Shown one piece after another: positions 30,141 to 36,416 of a stretch of DNA of 36,416 bases; positions within the stretch are counted from its first letter, which is position 1, and the number at the start of each line of letters is the position of its first letter. The stretch covers positions 614,193 to 650,608 of the forward strand of contig NZ_MKVJ01000017.1 of NCBI RefSeq assembly GCF_001898805.1, written 5' to 3'. The DNA is from Leifsonia sp. 71-9 (GTDB lineage Bacteria > Actinomycetota > Actinomycetes > Actinomycetales > Microbacteriaceae). The translations under genes were made by a program, and so were the position numbers. The notes beneath the pieces are model-generated. The model saw only the letters and a list, made by a program, of their open reading frames with translations. It had not been told where the DNA came from and ran no database searches.

Positions 30141-31034
30141 AACAAGACGGCCGCCGATCCCGCTGGACTGCAAAGCCTCAAGCGCATCAGCGATCCCACC
30201 CGCGCTGCCCTCCTCCGAATCATCCTCGATTCCGAGGAGGGCAGAGGTTCCGTGACCCGGATGGCCGAGAGCCTCGGCCTCACCCAGCCCACCGTCTCGC
30301 ACCACCTGCGGATGCTCAAGAACGAGGGCCTGGTCGAGCGCGAACAGATCGGCCGCACAGCGTGGTACTCGATCACACCCTCCCAGCTCGACCGCGTCGC
30401 CAACCTGGTCCGAGACGGCGAGACACGCGATGACACGGCCGCGCTGGAGCGAATCGTCGCCGACCTGACGACACGATACCGAGGGGTGCTGGCACCGGAG
30501 ACCGTCAATTTGTATGTCCACGACAGCTACCGGATGCTGGGCGAGCGCGATGGATCCCATCCGACCCGAGCGTCGCAGACCAGCAGCTTCACCATCGATC
30601 GGCTCGACGCGCTCCTGCGGGCCGACGAATCGACCCACACAGTGCCGGAAGTGCTGTTCGTGTGCGTGCAGAACGCCGGCCGCTCCCAGCTCGCCTCGGC
30701 CATCCTCCGCCAGCTGGCCGGGGACCGGGTGATCGTCCGCACCGCCGGCTCGGAGCCGGCGGAGGCCGTGCGGTCGACGATCGTGAGCGTGCTGGACGAG
30801 ATCGGCACGCCGCTCGGTGGCGAGTTCCCCAAGCCGCTGACTGATGAAGCGGTGCGGGCGGCGGACTACGTGATCACGATGGGCTGCGGCGACGCCTGCC
30901 CGATCTACCCGGGCCGCGAATACCTCGACTGGGACATTCCCGACCCCGTCGGTCAGCCGATCGCTCGCGTGCGCGAGATCCGCAACGACATCGAGGGCCG
31001 CGTCCGTGACCTTCTCGAGCGGATCGAAAAGTGA
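30138..31034 (+). CDS. ArsR regulator fused to arsenate reductase through a helical domain
   Basis: The product has 298 residues. Residues 1-95 are an ArsR winged helix (RISDPTRAALLRIILDSEE, SLGLTQPTVSHHLRMLK). Residues ~100-165 are a helical domain (VADLTTRYRGVLAPETVNLYVHDSYRML) that also precedes ArsC in the gene at 31533. Residues 171-298 are arsenate reductase with EVLFVCVQNAGRSQ (C176), [13 protein letters not shown] (C250, C254) and DWDIPDPVGQP. The ArsR part has no CVC motif, so arsenic sensing could use the reductase cysteines. A GTG at 30132 is in frame, but the ATG fits better. It lies upstream of arsC, a second arsC and trxB on the same strand. Confidence 0.88.
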   Translation: MNKTAADPAGLQSLKRISDPTRAALLRIILDSEEGRGSVTRMAESLGLTQPTVSHHLRMLKNEGLVEREQIGRTAWYSITPSQLDRVANLVRDGETRDDTAALERIVADLTTRYRGVLAPETVNLYVHDSYRMLGERDGSHPTRASQTSSFTIDRLDALLRADESTHTVPEVLFVCVQNAGRSQLASAILRQLAGDRVIVRTAGSEPAEAVRSTIVSVLDEIGTPLGGEFPKPLTDEAVRAADYVITMGCGDACPIYPGREYLDWDIPDPVGQPIARVREIRNDIEGRVRDLLERIEK

Positions 31035-31066
31035 ACGATTGCCGAACTCGGCGATAGGCGATTGGA

Positions 31067-31094
31067 ATAAGCATTGATCTACATCTATGCTTAT
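31067..31094 (+). promoter_or_regulatory. ArsR-type operator upstream of arsC
   Basis: ATAAGCAT (31067-31074) and ATGCTTAT (31087-31094) are perfect 8-bp inverted arms 12 bases apart, with an inner TGAT...ATC pair. It lies 28 bases before the arsC ATG and gives the arsC-arsC-trxB set its own control apart from the fusion gene. Confidence 0.7.
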
Positions 31095-31122
31095 GGAAGA
31101 CCGTTGAGAACCGAGGAGAACC

Positions 31123-31536
31123 ATGTCCGAGACCACCCCCACCGTCCTGTTCGTCTGTGTCCACAACGCCGGCCGCTCCCAGATGGCCGCGGGCTTCATG
31201 CGTGAGCTCTCCGGAGGTCGCGTCGAGGTGCTCTCCGCCGGCTCCGAGCCGAAGGACCAGATCAACCCGGTCGCCGTGCAGGTCATGGCCGAGGAAGGCA
31301 TCGACATCGCGGGCGAGCAGCCCAAGATCCTCACCACCGATGCGGTGAAGGAGTCCGACGTTGTGATCACGATGGGCTGCGGCAACACCTGCCCGATCTT
31401 CCCCGGCAAGCGCTACGAGGACTGGGACCTCACCGACCCCGCCGGCCGCCCGGTCGAGGAGGTCCGCCCGATCCGTGACGACATCAAGCAGCGCGTCGAG
31501 ACCCTGCTCGCTGAACTGCTGCCCGCGGCGGTGTGA
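31123..31536 (+). CDS. arsC: Arsenate reductase
   Basis: This 137-residue protein has P-loop VLFVCVHNAGRSQ (C12), VVITMGCGNTCPIFPGKRYEDWDLTDP (C86, C90) and RPIRDDIKQRVETLL. The Cys spacing (12, 86, 90) fits the low-MW phosphatase-type arsenate reductases with a resolving pair, reduced by thioredoxin or mycothiol systems. ATG 31123 follows GAGGAGAACC. The stop overlaps the GTG of the next reductase gene (GTGA at 31533-31536), and trxB follows, giving an arsenate-reducing operon with its own electron donor. Confidence 0.93.
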   Translation: MSETTPTVLFVCVHNAGRSQMAAGFMRELSGGRVEVLSAGSEPKDQINPVAVQVMAEEGIDIAGEQPKILTTDAVKESDVVITMGCGNTCPIFPGKRYEDWDLTDPAGRPVEEVRPIRDDIKQRVETLLAELLPAAV

Positions 31537-32204
31537 CGATCATGACCATCGACGCAACGGGGCGCCGTAGCCAGCCCGAGCTGGCCTATCCGGAAGCGTA
31601 CCTTCGTCGGCTCGCCGACGACCTCGCCGCCAAGTTCGACGGAGTGTTCAACCGTGAGACGGTGGAGCGCTATGTCCTGGAGTCCTACACCGCGCTGCTC
31701 CGCACCGCGAAGGTCAAGGCGCATCTGACGACGCGCACGATCCACTTCGCGACGGAGCGGCTGACCGCCCTGGCTCAGGCCAAGGGTGCACTGCCGGTGA
31801 TCTGGCCCGAGGTGCTGTTCGTGTGCGAGCAGAACGCTGGGCGTTCCCAGATGGCGGCCGTCCTCACCGAGCACCTGTCCTCGGGGCGGGTCCATGTTCG
31901 CTCCGCCGGTTCGATGCCCGCGCACGACCTGAACCCGGCAGTCGTCGAAGTGATGACAGAGGTGGGGTTGGACATGAGCCGCGAGTTCCCGAAGCCCCTG
32001 ACCGATGACGTGGTGCAGGCCGCAGACGTCGTTGTCACGATGGGGTGCGGTGACGCCTGCCCGATCTACCCCGGCAAGCGCTATCAGAATTGGGAGCTCG
32101 CCGACCCGCAGGATCAGCCGATCGAGGCTGTGCGGGCGATTCGCAATGAGGTAGAGCAGCACGTGCGCGAGCTGCTGACGAGTCTGGAGGTGACGCCCGC
32201 GTGA
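31533..32204 (+). CDS. Arsenate reductase with N-terminal helical domain
   Basis: The product has 223 residues. The first ~85 form a helical domain ([36 protein letters not shown]), equivalent to the middle of the ArsR-ArsC fusion at 30138; the rest is ArsC with [14 protein letters not shown] (C98), [24 protein letters not shown] and [14 protein letters not shown]. Similar two-domain reductases occur in corynebacteria and relatives. The GTG at 31533 overlaps the preceding stop; ATG 31542 is an alternative. The shared helical domain makes this look like the fusion gene minus its ArsR part, so one may derive from the other by duplication. Confidence 0.87.
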   Translation: MTIMTIDATGRRSQPELAYPEAYLRRLADDLAAKFDGVFNRETVERYVLESYTALLRTAKVKAHLTTRTIHFATERLTALAQAKGALPVIWPEVLFVCEQNAGRSQMAAVLTEHLSSGRVHVRSAGSMPAHDLNPAVVEVMTEVGLDMSREFPKPLTDDVVQAADVVVTMGCGDACPIYPGKRYQNWELADPQDQPIEAVRAIRNEVEQHVRELLTSLEVTPA

Positions 32205-33163
32205 GCGTCGAGAACGTTGTCGTCATCGGCTCCGGTCCCGCCGGCTACACCGCCGCGATCTACTTGGCCCGCGCCGGCCTGGACCCGATCGTGCTGACCA
32301 GCTCGGTCGAGCTCGGCGGCGCGCTGATGAACACCACCGAGGTCGAGAACTTCCCCGGCTTCATCGACGGCATCCAGGGCCCTGACCTGATGGAGAACCT
32401 GCGCCAGCAGGCCGAACGCTTCGGCGCCCGCCTCGTCTACGACGACGCGACCGCGGTCGACCTGACCGGCGAGATCAAGACGATCTCCACCGGAAACGGC
32501 GACACCTACCAGGCGCACGCCGTCGTCCTCGCGATGGGCTCGGCGCATCGCAAGCTCGGCATCGAGGGAGAGGACCGGCTCTCCGGGTACGGGATCTCCT
32601 GGTGCGCGACCTGCGACGGCGCGTTCTTCAAGAACCAGGACATCGCGGTTGCCGGTGGCGGCGACTCGGCGCTGGAGGAGGCCATGTTCCTCACCCGGTT
32701 CGCCAACTCGGTGACCCTCATCCACCGCCGGGATGCCTTGCGTGCATCGAAGATCATGCAGGACCGGGCTCAGCAGAACCCCAAGATCAACATCCGCTGG
32801 AACACGCAGATCGCCGAAGCCCACGGCGACGGCAAGCTGAACGGGCTCACTGTCCGCGACACTGTAACCGGCGAGCCGGCAACCCTGGACGCGACCGGCC
32901 TGTTCGTCGCGATCGGGCACGACCCGCGCAGCGCACTGGTCGCCGGTCAGATCGATCTGGACGCCGACGGCTACGTCAAGGTCGCTCACCCGACTACCGC
33001 GACAAACGTGCCCGGCGTGTTCGCCTGCGGGGATCTCGTCGACCGCCGATACCGGCAAGCGATCACCGCCGCAGGAACCGGGTGTGCCGCTGCCCTCGAC
33101 GCCCAACATTACCTCGCAGGACGCACCCCCAGAGTGGTTCAGCCAGCAGCCGTCACAATGTGA
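32201..33163 (+). CDS. Thioredoxin reductase (ars operon, ArsT-like)
   Basis: The product has 320 residues: [23 protein letters not shown] (FAD), [33 protein letters not shown] with the CATC redox pair (C135, C138) and NADPH fold, and [34 protein letters not shown] at the end. It passes NADPH electrons to thioredoxin, here probably for the three reductase domains just upstream. The GTG start overlaps the previous stop (GTGA). The 251 bases after its stop (33164-33414) show no convincing gene before the converging CstR-like gene. Confidence 0.93.
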   Translation: MSVENVVVIGSGPAGYTAAIYLARAGLDPIVLTSSVELGGALMNTTEVENFPGFIDGIQGPDLMENLRQQAERFGARLVYDDATAVDLTGEIKTISTGNGDTYQAHAVVLAMGSAHRKLGIEGEDRLSGYGISWCATCDGAFFKNQDIAVAGGGDSALEEAMFLTRFANSVTLIHRRDALRASKIMQDRAQQNPKINIRWNTQIAEAHGDGKLNGLTVRDTVTGEPATLDATGLFVAIGHDPRSALVAGQIDLDADGYVKVAHPTTATNVPGVFACGDLVDRRYRQAITAAGTGCAAALDAQHYLAGRTPRVVQPAAVTM

Positions 33164-33414
33164 CCGCGGCCGAGAAGGATTGGCGTTTGTTCGCCCGCCC
33201 CTCGTACGGCGAATTACGAGACGTGCGATCCCGGCGTCGTTGGCGAGAGACCCTGACGGGGAATCACCAGCCGACGTGATTGCGGCACGGGGTGCTCCGG
33301 TACCACGGATCGTGTGTCCGCAGCGCGTCATGGGGCGGACGCACCGGCGGTGCGGACCGGCAAGGGAAGGATTACGCCCGACACCTGGCGCTAGCTACCT
33401 TCCCGCACGGCGTT

Positions 33415-34121
<707 letters not shown>

Positions 34122-34123
34122 GC

Positions 34124-34306
34124 TCAGTCCCTCCCGAAGAGGCGCCCGAAGAACCCTCCTCCAGTCGCGGCGGCCTTCTCGGCGTCGGTGTGGGTGCCGT
34201 TGCACCACTGGCTCGCGGGCACCTGCCGGCGCACGTCGGAGACGTGCTGGCCGCAGCCGCTCCAGGTGGTCTTGCCGCAGACTTTGCAGGTGGCGGGGTA
34301 GCACAT
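34124..34306 (-). CDS. Small Cys-rich (zinc-ribbon-like) protein coupled to thioredoxin
   Basis: The 60-residue product starts MCYPATCKVCGKTTWSGCGQ followed by HVSDV, with Cys at 2, 7, 10, 18 and 35 and His at 21. The CxxC and CGxH elements suggest a zinc or iron site. Similar short proteins are seen beside thioredoxin or rhodanese genes in actinobacteria, but I know no function. The stop lies 2 bases before the trxA ATG. The ATG follows GAAGAGAGAACCACC. A redox or metal chaperone role is inference. Confidence 0.65.
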   Translation of the reverse strand: MCYPATCKVCGKTTWSGCGQHVSDVRRQVPASQWCNGTHTDAEKAAATGGGFFGRLFGRD

Positions 34307-34351
34307 GGGGGTGGTTCTCTCTTCCTTCGAGGTTCGCCGGGGGTGTTTAGC

Positions 34352-34390
34352 TATACCCCCGTCCGTATAGTACGATACCGGGGAGGGTAT
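34352..34390 (+). promoter_or_regulatory. Two CsoR/CstR-like palindromes in the trx / CoADR-rhodanese gap
   Basis: TATAC-CCCCGTCC-GTATA (34352-34369) and ATACC-GGGGAG-GGTAT (34375-34390) follow each other in the divergent promoter region, 29-67 bases before ATG 34419. Their TACC/GGTA arms and G-tracts resemble the other CsoR/CstR sites in the window, so the CstR-like protein probably controls both directions. Confidence 0.6.
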
Positions 34391-34418
34391 GCCAAAGAGC
34401 CTTCAGGAGGTAACCAGG

Positions 34419-36071
34419 ATGAAGACGGTTATCGTCGGCGGAGTCGCCGGGGGAATGTCTGCTGCGACACGGCTGCGTCGGCTCGACGAGGTGGCGGAGA
34501 TCGTCGTGTTCGAGCGCGGCCCCTACGTCTCGTACGCCAACTGCGGGCTGCCGTACTACGTCGGCGGCGTGATCCGCGACCGGTCCTCGCTTCTTCTGCA
34601 GACGCCGCAGTCGCTGGCGTCGCGCTTCCGGCTCGACGTGCGCACGGGTCACGAGGTCATCGGCATCGACCCCGCAGCGCGCACCGTCTCGGTGCTCGAC
34701 CTGGCCGACGGCGAGCTCATGACCGAGAGCTACGACCGGCTGATCCTCGCCGTCGGCGCGTCTGCGCGCGAGGCGGCCGGGCACCCGGGCATCCCGACGC
34801 ACACCCTCCGCACGGTGGAGGACGTCGACGCGATCGGCGTGCTGGTCGACGCCGCGGCCGACAACCCGTCGGCACTCGTCGTCGGCGGCGGCTTCATCGG
34901 CCTCGAGGCCGTCGAGAACCTGGTGCACCGCGGCATCCACGTCACCCTCATCCAGCGGGGCGAGCAGATCCTGACCCCGCTCGACCCCGAGATGGTCGCC
35001 CCGCTCGAGGCGCAGCTGCGGAGCCACGGTGTCGACGTGCGCACCTCGGTCACGATCGACTCGGTGGAGGCCGGGCGCGTCCTCCTCGACGACGGCACCA
35101 GTCTGCGACCGGACTTCATCATCGACGCCTCCGGGGTCGTGCCAAGCGTCGACCTGGCCCAGGTGGCGGGCCTGCGCCTCGGCCCGACGGGAGGCATCGC
35201 CGTCGACGCCGATAACCGCACGAGCGACCCCGGCATCTTCGCCGTCGGCGACGGTGTGGAGAAGGTCGACGCCCTCAGCGGCGAGCCCGCGCTCGTGACC
35301 ATGGCGGGCCTCGCGAATCGGCACGGCCGCTCGGTCGCCGACGTCATCGTCGGACGCGACGAGCGGAACACGCCTGCGCTCGGCACCGCGATCGTGAAGG
35401 TGTTCGACACCGTCGCCGCCAAGGTCGGCTGGAGCGAGCGGCAGCTCGTCGCCACTGGTCGCGCCCACCGAGCCATCCACACCCACCCCGCCTCGCACGC
35501 AACGTACTACCCGGGCGCGCAGACCATGTCCGTGAAGCTCCTCGTCGACCCGGGAAGCGACGCCATCCTTGGCGCGCAGATCGTCGGCGGCGAGGGGGTC
35601 GACAAGCGCATCGACGTGATCGCCGTCGCCATGGCCGGTAGGATCACCGCCTCCGGCCTCGCCCGCCTCGAGCTTGCCTACGCACCCCAGTTCGGCTCCG
35701 CCAAAGACCCCGTCAACCAACTCGGGTACGTCGCAGACAACCTCCGCACCGGCGCAACCCGGGCGATCCAGTGGCACGAGCTCGACGCGGCCGTTGCCGC
35801 CGGAGCCACTCTCGTCGACGTCCGCACGCCTCGCGAGCACGCCGCGGGCAGCATCCCGGGCGCGGTCAACATTCCCGTCGACGACCTCCGCGAGCGACTC
35901 GGGGAGCTGCCCGACGCGCCGCTTGTCGTGCACTGTCAGGTGGGCCAGCGCGGCCACACGGCCGCGCGCATCCTGGCCCAGCATGGCCGTGACGTCGTCA
36001 ATCTCGACGGCGGCTATCGCACTTGGGCCGCCGGAGCCACGACGACGGTTCGGCGGTCGGTCGCCGCCTGA
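34419..36071 (+). CDS. CoA-disulfide reductase / rhodanese fusion
   Basis: This 550-residue protein has an N-terminal FAD reductase (VIVGGVAGGMSAATRLRRL, Cys42 in SYANCGLPYYVGG, VVGGGFIGLEAVENL, IFAVGDGV, THPASHATYYPGAQTMSVKLL). From ~460 a rhodanese domain follows (VDVRTPREHAAGSIPGAVNIP) with catalytic C506 in HCQVGQRGHTAARIL. Such CoADR-Rhd proteins reduce persulfides and polysulfides and are usual CstR targets. ATG 34419 is chosen for AGGAGG at 34405-34410; a frame start at 34389 lies inside the operator. The gene is divergent from the Cys-rich/trxA/cstR set. It is related to the FAD reductase at 23406, which has no rhodanese domain. Confidence 0.92.
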   Translation: MKTVIVGGVAGGMSAATRLRRLDEVAEIVVFERGPYVSYANCGLPYYVGGVIRDRSSLLLQTPQSLASRFRLDVRTGHEVIGIDPAARTVSVLDLADGELMTESYDRLILAVGASAREAAGHPGIPTHTLRTVEDVDAIGVLVDAAADNPSALVVGGGFIGLEAVENLVHRGIHVTLIQRGEQILTPLDPEMVAPLEAQLRSHGVDVRTSVTIDSVEAGRVLLDDGTSLRPDFIIDASGVVPSVDLAQVAGLRLGPTGGIAVDADNRTSDPGIFAVGDGVEKVDALSGEPALVTMAGLANRHGRSVADVIVGRDERNTPALGTAIVKVFDTVAAKVGWSERQLVATGRAHRAIHTHPASHATYYPGAQTMSVKLLVDPGSDAILGAQIVGGEGVDKRIDVIAVAMAGRITASGLARLELAYAPQFGSAKDPVNQLGYVADNLRTGATRAIQWHELDAAVAAGATLVDVRTPREHAAGSIPGAVNIPVDDLRERLGELPDAPLVVHCQVGQRGHTAARILAQHGRDVVNLDGGYRTWAAGATTTVRRSVAA

Positions 36072-36103
36072 ACGGCACGCAGAGGACGTCCCGACTGCCG
36101 CGG

Positions 36104-36364
36104 TCACCGCGCTCGCCGGGCTGCCTCGGGCAGGTCGAAGAGTGGCGGCCTGTCCGAAACGCAGCAGCCGATCTCGCAGGAGATACGCCGGTCGCGGGCG
36201 TCGGAGATCGGCTGGATGCCCCCTGTGCGCCCCGGCGCTGATGACGACGTGAGGAGCCGCCTGCGGCGGCGCTGCACCGGCTGCCTTGTTTGTCTTTCCG
36301 TCGGCCGATCGTAGCTCGCTCCCGGTTCTCCGTGCCGGGCTTTCGACGCTTCTATGTTTGTCAA
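36104..36364 (-). CDS. Unrecognised short ORF, doubtful
   Basis: This open frame of 86 codons has an Arg-rich first half and a second half with RRISCEIGCCVSDRPPLF, a Cys-containing stretch reminiscent of metal-binding tails. I recognise no family, and the first half looks like high-GC noise. It could be the decayed end of a metal-resistance gene. The rest of 36072-36416 shows no convincing gene. Confidence 0.2.
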   Translation of the reverse strand: MTNIEASKARHGEPGASYDRPTERQTRQPVQRRRRRLLTSSSAPGRTGGIQPISDARDRRISCEIGCCVSDRPPLFDLPEAARRAR

Positions 36365-36414
36365 CTTGTCTCGGGTGCGGCGTAGAGGGTGTTGAGGGTC
36401 CGATAGAGGTGTCG
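36361..36414 (-). CDS. Possible C-terminal end of a gene cut by the right edge
   Basis: On the minus strand the frame is open from the window edge to TGA at 36361-36363 and reads RHLYRTLNTLYAAPETS. The composition is protein-like and could be the tail of a transposase or recombinase, but 17 residues cannot decide this. Confidence 0.25.
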   Translation of the reverse strand, partial: RHLYRTLNTLYAAPETS

Positions 36415-36416
36415 GG

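Noticed and set aside
34347-36107. 586-codon minus-strand frame opposite the CoADR-rhodanese gene
   Set aside because: The opposite strand has clear FAD, CoADR and rhodanese motifs; the antisense product is Asp/Val/Arg-rich with no domain.

Overview
The window is high-GC actinobacterial DNA, most like a plasmid or integrative conjugative element of a Microbacteriaceae-type host. The reasons are the strong third-position GC, GTG/TTG starts, densely overlapping ATGA/GTGA gene junctions, a CopB/CopA/CsoR copper set, DUF6153- and SHOCT-type small membrane proteins, and arsenate reductases of the type found in actinobacteria. I assign no species.

Layout. (1) 1-3932: the end of a type IV secretion gene cluster (C-terminal part of a VirB4-like ATPase, a VirD4/TraG-like coupling protein, an HNH-type small protein, an unknown protein) and a single-stranded DNA-binding protein. 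(2) 4119-7529: a TrlF-type PHP + SMC-like ATPase gene followed by a small degenerate Mrr-like protein, a candidate defence pair lodged inside the conjugation module. (3) 7537-10299 (minus): a MobF relaxase-helicase. (4) 10467-13111: an IS3-family element with inverted repeats and a -1 frameshift site, whose transposase is split by an IS110-family element (about 11520-12864). The IS110 leader reads as a bridge RNA whose guide segments can be matched to this very insertion site. (5) 13237-22719 (mostly minus): a copper module (DUF4396, multicopper oxidase, DUF305 and DUF6153-like proteins; CsoR, CopB, YHS protein, CopA, CopZ) with CsoR-type palindromes at its promoters. (6) 22999-26246: arsenic module 1 (ArsC, FAD disulfide reductase, aquaporin, and a divergent ArsR-phosphatase fusion). 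(7) 26277-28200: merR/merA. (8) 28292-33163: arsenic module 2 (ArsR, ArsO-like flavoprotein, a Cys-rich micropeptide, an ArsR-ArsC fusion, two further ArsC, thioredoxin reductase). (9) 33415-36071: a sulfur/thiol module (CstR-like repressor, thioredoxin, small Cys-rich protein, CoA-disulfide-reductase/rhodanese fusion). The last 345 bases hold only weak ORFs.

How it fits together. The left part moves the DNA. The right part is a stacked resistance island for copper, arsenic and mercury, followed by persulfide or thiol stress. Copper and sulfur promoters share a TACCC-N-GGGTA-type operator. The arsenic genes carry five low-molecular-weight-phosphatase-fold domains but no ArsB or ACR3 pump within the window, so the aquaporin is the only visible arsenite exit.

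Most notable points: the readable bridge RNA with target and donor guides in the IS110 element, the 18-24 residue Cys-rich peptide, two different ArsR-reductase fusions, a 17-bp motif shared by the ssb and relaxase leaders, and the TrlF-like gene with its small neighbour.
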